Positions 1 through 7,461 of a DNA stretch of 64,000 bases are shown here, one piece after another. The notes under the pieces are model-generated. The model was not told the DNA's origin. It was given only the letters and a program-made list of their open reading frames with translations, and made no database searches. How positions within the stretch are numbered: position 1 is the first letter of the stretch; each line of letters opens with the position of its first letter. Made by a program: the position numbers and the translations under genes. This DNA is from Belliella baltica DSM 15883 (GTDB lineage: Bacteria; Bacteroidota; Bacteroidia; Cytophagales; Cyclobacteriaceae): positions 4,051,501-4,115,500 of the forward strand of contig NC_018010.1 in assembly GCF_000265405.1 (NCBI RefSeq), in the 5' to 3' direction.

Positions 1-269
1 TGGGAATGCATTTCAGCTAAACCTGGAAAAACAAAAGCACCATCTCCATCAATTACAATTACATCTTTGTCAGTTGGCAAACCATTAATTTCCGGATTTA
101 TGGCATGAATTTTTCCAGACTTGACATGTATATAATGATTTTTCAAAATTTGCTCACTTGCCATATCTATAATATTCACTGACGTGAAAACATAATCTTG
201 AGCAAAACTTTGCACAGTGAAACTAAAAACAATAGCGATTAAGATAAATTTGATTTTGAATGATTGCAT
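1..269 (-). CDS. Secreted amidohydrolase, N-terminal part only
   Basis: The gene starts with ATG at 269 and runs off the left edge, so only about 89 N-terminal residues are visible. Seen: a signal peptide (about residues 1-22, hydrophobic core ending FTVQSFAQ), then a beta-rich stretch with 'SGKIHAI' and 'VIVIDGDGAFVFPGLAEMHS'. Known: this matches the small beta domain of metal-dependent amidohydrolases (imidazolonepropionase/dihydroorotase superfamily), where the PGL-x-(D/E)-x-H motif leads into the first metal-binding HxH. The second His would lie just beyond the window. Substrate cannot be inferred. It is divergent from the CBS/DUF294 gene, with 122 bp between them. Confidence 0.75.
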   Translation of the reverse strand, partial: MQSFKIKFILIAIVFSFTVQSFAQDYVFTSVNIIDMASEQILKNHYIHVKSGKIHAINPEINGLPTDKDVIVIDGDGAFVFPGLAEMHS

Positions 270-391
270 GGGTTGAAATTTTGTGATTACTATTAAAGAA
301 ATGCCATTTGTTAAGAAATTGTATCTAACCAAATCTACAATAGTCTAAGTTAATAATTTTAATTATTTTCACCATTGAGAATCCCTGCGAC

Positions 392-1849
392 ATGATACAA
401 TCCACAGAAATCAATACTGACAAGTTCTATTCTAAGAAAGTTGGCGATCTTCATCACCGAAATCTTAGAATTTGTGAAGTTAGCAAGCCTATTTTTGAAG
501 CAGCACAAATCATGGCAAAAGAGAAAATTTCTTGCCTTTTTATTGGAGATTCTAATCAAAACATTCTTGGCTTTGTCACTGACATCACTCTTCGGGACAA
601 AGTGATTGCTAAACAGATGGACACTTCGGCTCCTATAAGCTCTATCATGGACAGGGGCATTGTGGCCATTTCTAACAATGCCTTTCTTTATGAAGCCTTA
701 CTTTTAATGTTTCAGACCAAAACGAGGTATCTTCTGGTAAAATATAAGGATACTTATATAGGATGGATCAGTAGAACTAAAATCCTAACTGAACAATCAC
801 AAGGACCATTTATTTTTATTCAATCTGTAAAACAAGCTTTGGATGTAGATGAACTCAAGGCTAAGTGGCAGCAAGTCCCGAAAATCATCCATCAGCTAAT
901 TGAAAATGGTCTGAAATCTGAAATTATCAATCAGATCGTCACCACTGTCTCAGATACGATTGCCCTGCGTGTAATAGAAAATGTCATTTCTGATCTTGGT
1001 ACACCTCCGGCGAAGTTTGTGTTTTTCGTCATGGGAAGTGAAGGTCGCGGAGAGCAAACGCTCAAAACAGATCAAGATAATGCTATCATTTATGAAGATA
1101 AAGCCAATGAACAAAGGGAATTGGTCAGAGACTATTTTTTAGATTTTTCCAATCGCGTTTCCACAGATTTGGATCATATTGGTTTTAGTTTCTGTCTTGG
1201 AGGCTTTATGGCTAAAAACCCCAAATGGACACATTCTCTATCACATTGGAAACGAAATTATGAAAGCTGGATTCAGGAATCTACACAAGAAACTGTGATG
1301 AAATATTCAACTTTCTTTGACTGTCGAGCGATTTATGGAGATTTTGGAATTTTAGAAGAGTTGAAGGACTTTATGGATCAGCAACTTCAAAACCCAACAG
1401 AAAGATTTTTCTTAAATATGGGTAACAATGCGCTGCAATATGAACCACCACTGACATTTCTGAAAAATATAAGAACCTTCAAAATTGAGGGAGAAAAGTT
1501 TTTTGATATCAAAAAAACCATGACTCCGATTGTAGATTTGGTAAGGATTTTTGCATTAAAAAATCGTGTTTTTGAGACAAATACAGGTAAAAGAATTCTC
1601 GCACTTCAGCAAAAAGGCATTTTTACTGAAAAAGAAGCCCAAGAGCTTCAGCATGCATATTATTACCTGATGGCTTTGCGACTAGAAAAACAAGCTCTGA
1701 TGATCATAGAAGAAAATAAAACTCCAGAGAATTTTGTCAGTATCAAGGAACTTACGAAAGTTCAAATGGTCACTTTGGTAGAGATTTTCAAAGTCATCAA
1801 GGAGTTTCAACTCAAGATTAAAATCGAGTTTACTAAGAATTTGTTTTGA
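392..1849 (+). CDS. CBS-domain / DUF294 nucleotidyltransferase-like protein
   Basis: 485 residues. Two CBS modules occupy about residues 18-135 (e.g. 'IMAKEKISCLFIGD', 'SSIMDRGIVAISNNAFLYEA'). A DUF294 nucleotidyltransferase-like domain follows: GSEGRGEQ at residues 215-222 with DQD a few residues later, the G-S and acidic metal-binding pattern of the GlnD-type fold. The rest matches the DUF294 C-terminal helical domain. Known: relatives usually carry an N-terminal cyclic-nucleotide-binding domain and are thought to be signalling proteins; the reaction is not established. Here that domain is absent, and an in-frame TAG at 341-343 leaves no room for it upstream. The gene is co-directional with hemN, 180 bp away, so shared transcription is possible but not shown. 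Confidence 0.85.
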   Translation: MIQSTEINTDKFYSKKVGDLHHRNLRICEVSKPIFEAAQIMAKEKISCLFIGDSNQNILGFVTDITLRDKVIAKQMDTSAPISSIMDRGIVAISNNAFLYEALLLMFQTKTRYLLVKYKDTYIGWISRTKILTEQSQGPFIFIQSVKQALDVDELKAKWQQVPKIIHQLIENGLKSEIINQIVTTVSDTIALRVIENVISDLGTPPAKFVFFVMGSEGRGEQTLKTDQDNAIIYEDKANEQRELVRDYFLDFSNRVSTDLDHIGFSFCLGGFMAKNPKWTHSLSHWKRNYESWIQESTQETVMKYSTFFDCRAIYGDFGILEELKDFMDQQLQNPTERFFLNMGNNALQYEPPLTFLKNIRTFKIEGEKFFDIKKTMTPIVDLVRIFALKNRVFETNTGKRILALQQKGIFTEKEAQELQHAYYYLMALRLEKQALMIIEENKTPENFVSIKELTKVQMVTLVEIFKVIKEFQLKIKIEFTKNLF

Positions 1850-2029
1850 TTTGTTTTTGGATATACATCTATAAACCTGAAAACTATTTTCACAATCATT
1901 AAAAACAACTAGGATAGAAAGCAATCGAAAAATACTTTTTCATTTTATGATTTTTATCAGATTTCACTCAAACTTTAGTCACTTAAAATAGCAATTAATT
2001 TTAAGAAATTTGAGGTGTAATCTAGAACT

Positions 2030-3391
2030 ATGATGAAAAACCAACCAACCCTTCTGCATAAATACAATGTCCCAGCACCACGCTACACCTCCTATCCTAC
2101 TGTTCCACTTTGGGCAGATGATATGAATGAGGAGAAATGGAAAAAACTGGTCAAAGTCGCTTACGAGGATTTTGGAGATTCTGAAGGCATTACACTTTAT
2201 ATTCACCTTCCATATTGTGAAAGTTTGTGCACCTACTGTGGCTGCAACAAGCGCATTACAAAGAATCATGCAGTCGAGACGCCCTATATCGAAAGCGTAA
2301 TCAAAGAATGGGAAATATATCTTTCACTCTTTGAGACGAAACCAAAACTCGCTGGAATTCATCTTGGAGGTGGAACACCTACTTTCTTTTCCTCATCATC
2401 TCTTAAGACTATGTTGAGCTTTATACTTGGCACTTCCGAACTTATGAAAGGGGCAGAACTGAGTTTTGAAGGGCATCCCAACAATACGACAAGAGACCAT
2501 TTAAAAACACTTTTTGATCTTGGTTTCCGACGTGTAAGTTACGGTATTCAAGATTTTAATTTGGAGGTACAAAAAGCCATTCATCGAATTCAGCCTTTAG
2601 AAAAGGTAAAAGAGGCCACAGATGTAGCTAGAGATATTGGTTATGATTCTGTGAATTTTGATTTGATTTATGGCCTGCCGCATCAGACCATTGCTACTAT
2701 TGAAGATACATTTGAGAAAGTTTCTAGTTTGATGCCAGATCGTATCGCTTTTTACAGTTATGCACATCTTCCTTCTGCTTTTCCTGCTCAAAAGAGCTTT
2801 GAACAATTTCTACCGAAGGAAGAAGAAAAAAGAGCACTGTATGAAAAAGGCAAGGAAATCCTTTCTAAAATGGGCTATCTCGAAGTAGGCATGGATCATT
2901 TTGCATTAGAAAACGATCAACTTTATCAAGCCAAAGAAAATAAAACCCTTCATAGAAATTTTATGGGCTACACCACTTCTCCTTCTAAAATTTTAATTGG
3001 TCTTGGAAATAGTTCGATATCGGATATCTATTATGCCTACAGTCAAAACAACAAAGATATCAATCTATATAAAGAACAAATTTCTTTGGGAAATTTATCA
3101 TTGTCCAAAGGACATACGATGAGTTCTGAAGACATAGCTACAAGAAATCTGATTTTGAGTCTAATCTGCAATCAAGTCGCTCAATGGGACGCTACATTTT
3201 ATCATCAGATTAGCCAAAGCAATTTAGAAAAGCTATTGATATTTCAGAAAGAAGGCTTGGTACAGTTTGATGAATCTGGTATTCAAATTTCGGAAATAGG
3301 ACTTCCATTTGTAAGAAATATCTGCACAGTCTTTGACCTGAGAATGCAAGAAAAAACAGAGAGGCAGTTTGTTTTTAGTAAGGCAATTTGA
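2030..3391 (+). CDS. hemN: Oxygen-independent coproporphyrinogen III oxidase (radical SAM)
   Basis: 453 residues, the normal length for HemN. It converts coproporphyrinogen III to protoporphyrinogen IX without oxygen, in the cytoplasm, using a [4Fe-4S] cluster and S-adenosylmethionine. Seen: the radical SAM cysteines C63-x3-C67-x2-C70 followed by G-C72 (CESLCTYCGC), the 'GGGTPTF' SAM-binding glycines, and the N-terminal 'RYTSYPTVPLW' typical of HemN rather than HemW. Two ATGs lie in tandem (2030 and 2033) and either could start translation. It converges on the cbb3 oxidase operon. Together they suggest a low-oxygen heme and respiration neighbourhood, but no Fnr-type palindrome was found upstream. 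Confidence 0.93.
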   Translation: MMKNQPTLLHKYNVPAPRYTSYPTVPLWADDMNEEKWKKLVKVAYEDFGDSEGITLYIHLPYCESLCTYCGCNKRITKNHAVETPYIESVIKEWEIYLSLFETKPKLAGIHLGGGTPTFFSSSSLKTMLSFILGTSELMKGAELSFEGHPNNTTRDHLKTLFDLGFRRVSYGIQDFNLEVQKAIHRIQPLEKVKEATDVARDIGYDSVNFDLIYGLPHQTIATIEDTFEKVSSLMPDRIAFYSYAHLPSAFPAQKSFEQFLPKEEEKRALYEKGKEILSKMGYLEVGMDHFALENDQLYQAKENKTLHRNFMGYTTSPSKILIGLGNSSISDIYYAYSQNNKDINLYKEQISLGNLSLSKGHTMSSEDIATRNLILSLICNQVAQWDATFYHQISQSNLEKLLIFQKEGLVQFDESGIQISEIGLPFVRNICTVFDLRMQEKTERQFVFSKAI

Positions 3392-3739
3392 GAAGAAAAT
3401 ATCGGAAGATTTAAAAATTGGTAGGTTTGAAGGTTTGAAAGATGGGAGGTTTTTGGGATGGCGAGATTCGTTGATTAAGTTGATTTGTTGAGTGGGTCAA
3501 AAGTTTAAGTGATTAAAAGATTATTAGGTTATGAAGTTTATTAGTTTAATCGCTTGATTTTTTTGAGGATTCCAACTCTAAAATTCTCGTCTCTCGTATT
3601 TCGTTTTTAATTTAAGCTCTAGACTCTCGCTTCTCGTTTCTAAATCTTGCTTCTTGGTTCTTTTCTCTTGGTTCTGAAAATCAAGCATCACAAATCTCAT
3701 GAGTCTAAAATCTCCAATCTCGTATCTCAAATCTATCCC
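3392..3739. repeat. Gene-free spacer made of degenerate short word repeats
   Basis: This 348-bp spacer separates the convergent ends of hemN and the TauE/SafE-like gene. It contains no ORF and no clear hairpin terminator. The left half repeats words such as 'aggtttgaaggtttgaaa' and 'gttgattaagttgatttg'. The right half (about 3575-3735) is pyrimidine-rich, with many variants of tctcg, tctcaaatct and cttggttct. The words are short, inexact and irregularly spaced, unlike an IS, CRISPR or ordinary tandem repeat. Confidence 0.6.
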
Positions 3740-4444
3740 TTACTCGCACATGGTGATTTCTATCTGCTCAGTTCCATAGTCAAAAATATGAAGCTTGGGG
3801 CTAATATAATGGATTCCTAAGCCTAGACCACGGACGATGAATAGAATACCAATAAACATCGCCAAATAAGGCAAAGCGTTTGTGAGTTTCGTTCGGATTT
3901 TAATGGATAAGATCTTTCCTGACACCATCACTGCGATCAACATGGGGATAGTTCCTATGCCGAAAAAGAACATGTAAATAGCCCCATTCAATGGGTTTTG
4001 TAAAGCTAATGATGCGATCAGCGCGATGTAAACCATTCCACAAGGAAGAAGACCATTAAGGAGGCCTGAAGCAAAAAAAGCAGTGCTTCCACCTTTTTTC
4101 AAAAAATATCCTAAAGAAAATTTTAATTTATAAATTGCTCCAAATAATCCTGATTGAGTGATTACTCTTTCAGCTCTTTTGTAGAAAAATGCCATCAGCA
4201 AAATCAATGCTCCCATACCAATCGATATCCATTGCTGAATTCCGGCCAAAGCTAAGGAAAAACCAATCATCCCTATGATGGCTCCTAGAATAGAATAGGT
4301 AAGTGTTCGACCTAGATTGTAAATGATCTTATTGCGAAGAAATGGAGCATTGTCTTTCGCTGAAACAGCCAAAGCAATAGGTCCGCACATTCCAAGACAA
4401 TGGAATGAACCCAAGAAACCCAATAAAAACGCAGTCCAAATCAT
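3740..4444 (-). CDS. TauE/SafE-like (DsbD-type) membrane protein of the cbb3 cluster
   Basis: 234 residues with about six membrane segments. Seen: the N-terminal signature 'GSFHCLGMCGP' and a later 'GLLPCGMVY', the paired Cys/Met motifs of this branch of the DsbD/UreH-like transporter fold. Known: such proteins sit at the end of cbb3 oxidase clusters in Bacteroidota and are annotated 'sulfite exporter TauE/SafE family'. Inference: the C-x2-M-C motif and the neighbours suggest copper handling for oxidase assembly rather than sulfite export. Its start codon abuts the ccoH stop (TAA at 4445-4447), so it is translated from the same mRNA. It is probably the last gene of the cco operon. Confidence 0.8.
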   Translation of the reverse strand: MIWTAFLLGFLGSFHCLGMCGPIALAVSAKDNAPFLRNKIIYNLGRTLTYSILGAIIGMIGFSLALAGIQQWISIGMGALILLMAFFYKRAERVITQSGLFGAIYKLKFSLGYFLKKGGSTAFFASGLLNGLLPCGMVYIALIASLALQNPLNGAIYMFFFGIGTIPMLIAVMVSGKILSIKIRTKLTNALPYLAMFIGILFIVRGLGLGIHYISPKLHIFDYGTEQIEITMCE

Positions 4445-4870
4445 TTAAATATTGATTTTTTTCTCTTCATAATAGGATACTCCATTTTCTTCCCAAGTCA
4501 ACTTTACTTTCCAATATCCAGCCTTCAGGTGAGTTACATCAACTGTATTCTCTTCTTTATTTAGCAACTGAAAGTCAATTTTCTGATCTAATCTAGCGTC
4601 TGATGGTCTGAATAAATGCAGCGTTCCTTTAGCTCCAACGGGGAGATTCATAACCACGCTCTTGAGCTGTATATTGTAAGTTAGAACTTCATAATCCAAG
4701 GAATGAGCATTGATTATTTTATCAATTTGATCTTGGTACTTGATTTCCTCTTCGTAGTAATTTTGAGTTACCAAGTGAATATCATCTTGTTTTACACAAA
4801 TGCCAACCAATCCTGCCATAAACAAAACGAAAACGGCAATCACTACAACTATTCCTTTTCCCCAGTCCAT
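4445..4870 (-). CDS. ccoH: FixH/CcoH family cbb3 oxidase assembly protein
   Basis: 141 residues: one N-terminal membrane anchor (about residues 6-26) and a small periplasmic beta domain. Family features seen are 'NYYEEEIKYQDQIDK' just after the anchor and the C-terminal 'GYWKVKLTWEENG'. Known: CcoH/FixH stabilises the assembling cbb3 oxidase and interacts with its subunits. It lies 22 bp after ccoG in the operon and directly abuts the next gene. Confidence 0.88.
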   Translation of the reverse strand: MDWGKGIVVVIAVFVLFMAGLVGICVKQDDIHLVTQNYYEEEIKYQDQIDKIINAHSLDYEVLTYNIQLKSVVMNLPVGAKGTLHLFRPSDARLDQKIDFQLLNKEENTVDVTHLKAGYWKVKLTWEENGVSYYEEKKINI

Positions 4871-4892
4871 AATTTTTTCTTTTTAATATGCT

Positions 4893-6311
4893 TTAATCCT
4901 TTGATAAAGGTGCTACAAAACTTGTTTTAATTTTATCAATCACTTCTCCATTTTGAAGGAGTAAAAGCACTACATCATCTTGATTTGTCTTAACTTCTTT
5001 TTGATCTTTGACAATAAAGAATCTACCATCAAACTTCGATTGTCCAGCAAGTGTCCAATCCTGATCTCCAACTACTTCAATTTGATAGGAAGGATCTTCT
5101 GTTTTTAACTCCACCAATTGCTCTTCAAAAGTTTTATTGATAAAAGAAACTTCATATAAGTTGCTGATTTCTCCTGTATCTCTAGCTTGGTAGGTCATTC
5201 CTCTGAATCTTGTTACCGTTGCCCCGAGATCATCTCTTGTAGCGATCAAAGCAACAAAAGCTCCCATCAAAATAATTAAAAGCAAAGAGTAAATTTTCAC
5301 CCTTGGAGTTAATAGTTTTTGCGTTTGTTTCAGCACACTATTGTCCGATGCATATCGGATTAAGCCTGTTGGTCTATCTACTTTGACCATCACTTCATCA
5401 CATGCATCTATGCAAGCAGTACAGTTAACACATTCCATTTGTACTCCATTTCTGATATCAATACCAGTAGGACAAACTTGAACACAAAGCGTACAATCTA
5501 CACAGTCTCCCTTTGGAGTTTCATCCACTTTATTTTTTCTGATCATTCCTCTCGGTTCTCCTCTGACATGATCATAAGTCACATTGATCGTATTCGCATC
5601 AAGCAATACACCTTGCAATCTTCCATAGGGACAAACTACTATACAGGCTTGTTCTCTAAACCAAGAGAAAACGAATAAGAAAATACCAGTAAAGGCCATC
5701 AATCCGATAAAACCTGACAAATGCGCAGAAGGAGGTTGACTGACAATTTCTATGACTTGATCCACACCTATCAAATAAGCCATGACAGTATGTGAAATCA
5801 AAAGAGAAATGAATGTGAAAATAGTCAACTTCAAGCTCTTTTTCCAGATTTTCTCTGGAGTCCAAGACATAGCATTGAGTTTTCGCTGTTGATTAGCATC
5901 ACCTTCTATCCAATATTCGATTTTGCGAAAGACCATTTCCATAAACAACGTTTGAGGGCAGGCCCATCCGCAGAAGACCCGTCCAAAAACTGCTGTAAAC
6001 AAAATGATAAATACAAAGAAAATGAGTAGCAAAAAGATCAATAAATGCGTATCCTGAGGCCAAAAAGCGGCTCCGAAGATAATGAATTTCCTCTCGAAAA
6101 TATTGAATAGCATATAAGGCCGTCCGCCCACTTGGATAAATGGACCAGCAAATAGAATTGCAAGCAAAACCCAAGAAAAGTAGGTTCTCCAACGGTAAAA
6201 TTTTCCAGATACCTTTTTAGGATAAATCCAGTTTCTCTTACCATCCTCCTTTACGGTTCCTAAAGAATCTCTAAAACTATTAGGATCGAAAACCTCCCTA
6301 TTGCTACTCAT
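4893..6311 (-). CDS. ccoG: Cytochrome c oxidase accessory protein CcoG (FixG/RdxA)
   Basis: 472 residues, membrane-bound iron-sulfur protein. Seen: several membrane helices in the first 240 residues with 'GRVFCGWACPQTLFMEMVF', then two ferredoxin-type clusters: C270-x2-C273-x2-C276-x3-C280-P and C294-x2-C297-x2-C300-x3-C304. A further helix (about 330-350) leads to a C-terminal Ig-like periplasmic domain. Known: CcoG is proposed to reduce copper for the CuB site of cbb3 oxidase. It follows ccoP by 16 bp and precedes ccoH. Confidence 0.93.
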   Translation of the reverse strand: MSSNREVFDPNSFRDSLGTVKEDGKRNWIYPKKVSGKFYRWRTYFSWVLLAILFAGPFIQVGGRPYMLFNIFERKFIIFGAAFWPQDTHLLIFLLLIFFVFIILFTAVFGRVFCGWACPQTLFMEMVFRKIEYWIEGDANQQRKLNAMSWTPEKIWKKSLKLTIFTFISLLISHTVMAYLIGVDQVIEIVSQPPSAHLSGFIGLMAFTGIFLFVFSWFREQACIVVCPYGRLQGVLLDANTINVTYDHVRGEPRGMIRKNKVDETPKGDCVDCTLCVQVCPTGIDIRNGVQMECVNCTACIDACDEVMVKVDRPTGLIRYASDNSVLKQTQKLLTPRVKIYSLLLIILMGAFVALIATRDDLGATVTRFRGMTYQARDTGEISNLYEVSFINKTFEEQLVELKTEDPSYQIEVVGDQDWTLAGQSKFDGRFFIVKDQKEVKTNQDDVVLLLLQNGEVIDKIKTSFVAPLSKD

Positions 6312-6327
6312 TTTCTTTTATTTAATA

Positions 6328-7272
6328 TTAATTTTCCACTTCTCCTGCTTGGACAAATTCCAATTCTTCATCACTTAACACATCCAAAGGGTCCTCAATG
6401 GCAGGTTCATACTTTTCACCTTGTGGTTCTTTTGGATTTGCAGGAGTAGTGCCTTGAAGTGTCAGGATATAGCTAGAAACATTTTGCATTTCTTCAGGAC
6501 TCAGCTGATCTTGCCAAGGAACCATTCCTTTCTCAACTACACCATACTTGACTACTTTGAAAATATCCGCTATACTACCACCATGAATCCAATATTCATC
6601 TGTCATATTTGGGCCAATTCCTCCCCCTCCATCAGCTGCATGACATGCTGCACAATTGGTATCATATATTGTCTTTCCTGAATTAATCGCAGGAGTAGAA
6701 GAATCAAACACTACGGAGGTTTCATCAATAGAACTTAAGGCCAAGAGCTTATATTTTTCAGCTTCTACGGCCGCAATTTGAAGTTCTTCCTGATATTCTT
6801 CGATTTGTGATTTTCCTAGTCCTAAAACAGAATAATAGGTAAAATAGGCTACTGCAAAAGCGATAGAAAGGTAAAATACATTTGCAAGCCAAGGTGGCAT
6901 GTGATTGTCTAATTCTACAATACCATCATAGCTATGATCAAGCATCATCTCTTTCTCTTCCTTCCCTCCAACAGGCTTCATTCTTCCAACGATGTATTTC
7001 AATTTGAATTCATCCCACCATGATGGCTCGTTGGCTGTCTCTGGGTTTTCCTTTTTGAATACCGTCACCATAAATGACATTAGGTAAATCATCAAAACTA
7101 ATAGCAGAAGGATAACGCCTAATACTACAGCTAAAATCACCAAAAGAGTCAATTGACTACTTTCCATTTCTTGTATTTTGCTTACCCAAGTAATTTCGCT
7201 AGTCTGTGCAAAAGCTGACATAGTAAATGAAAAACTAATCAGCATTATAAGTAAGATTTTAAACTTTTTCAT
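6328..7272 (-). CDS. ccoP: cbb3 oxidase subunit CcoP, monoheme form
   Basis: 314 residues from the chosen ATG at 7272. A longer reading from 7299 would overlap ccoQ by 41 bp and put nine charged residues before the signal peptide; the chosen start overlaps ccoQ by 14 bp. Seen: signal-peptide-like N-terminus, a long membrane helix, a second helix (WLANVFYLSIAFAVAYFTYY), and one cytochrome c domain with C207-A-A-C210-H211 and a later 'MVPWQDQLS' supplying a candidate axial Met. Known: CcoP passes electrons to CcoO/CcoN. Proteobacterial CcoP has two CXXCH hemes; here only one exists, and the C-terminal region is complete, so this is not a truncation. Confidence 0.9.
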   Translation of the reverse strand: MKKFKILLIMLISFSFTMSAFAQTSEITWVSKIQEMESSQLTLLVILAVVLGVILLLLVLMIYLMSFMVTVFKKENPETANEPSWWDEFKLKYIVGRMKPVGGKEEKEMMLDHSYDGIVELDNHMPPWLANVFYLSIAFAVAYFTYYSVLGLGKSQIEEYQEELQIAAVEAEKYKLLALSSIDETSVVFDSSTPAINSGKTIYDTNCAACHAADGGGGIGPNMTDEYWIHGGSIADIFKVVKYGVVEKGMVPWQDQLSPEEMQNVSSYILTLQGTTPANPKEPQGEKYEPAIEDPLDVLSDEELEFVQAGEVEN

Positions 7273-7450
7273 AGCCGCTGTTCTTTTGTGATTCATCATC
7301 GAAAGGCAAGTCTTTCATATGATTGATATAATTTTTATCTGCTTTGACTACCCAGATAAACATCCCCACGAAGAAGAGTACAAAGATCAACAAGGAGATA
7401 ATTGGATAGATTTCTATGTTCTCAATTGAACTTAAAATATCTTTTTTCAT
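7259..7450 (-). CDS. ccoQ: cbb3 oxidase small subunit CcoQ
   Basis: 63 residues: one membrane helix (about 15-37, 'IISLLIFVLFFVGMFIWVV') followed by a short charged tail with 'KNYINHMKDLPFDDE'. Known: CcoQ is a single-helix subunit that stabilises cbb3 oxidase. Its position between ccoNO and ccoP, 11 bp after the former and overlapping the latter, supports the call more than its short sequence does. Confidence 0.82.
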   Translation of the reverse strand: MKKDILSSIENIEIYPIISLLIFVLFFVGMFIWVVKADKNYINHMKDLPFDDESQKNSGYEKV

Positions 7451-7461
7451 AGTTCTGTGAA

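Noticed and set aside
330..337. TAGATTTG (minus strand) as promoter of the left-edge amidohydrolase
   Set aside because: It fits the -7 consensus, but no TTTG is found about 19 bp further upstream; one short element alone is expected by chance in AT-rich DNA.
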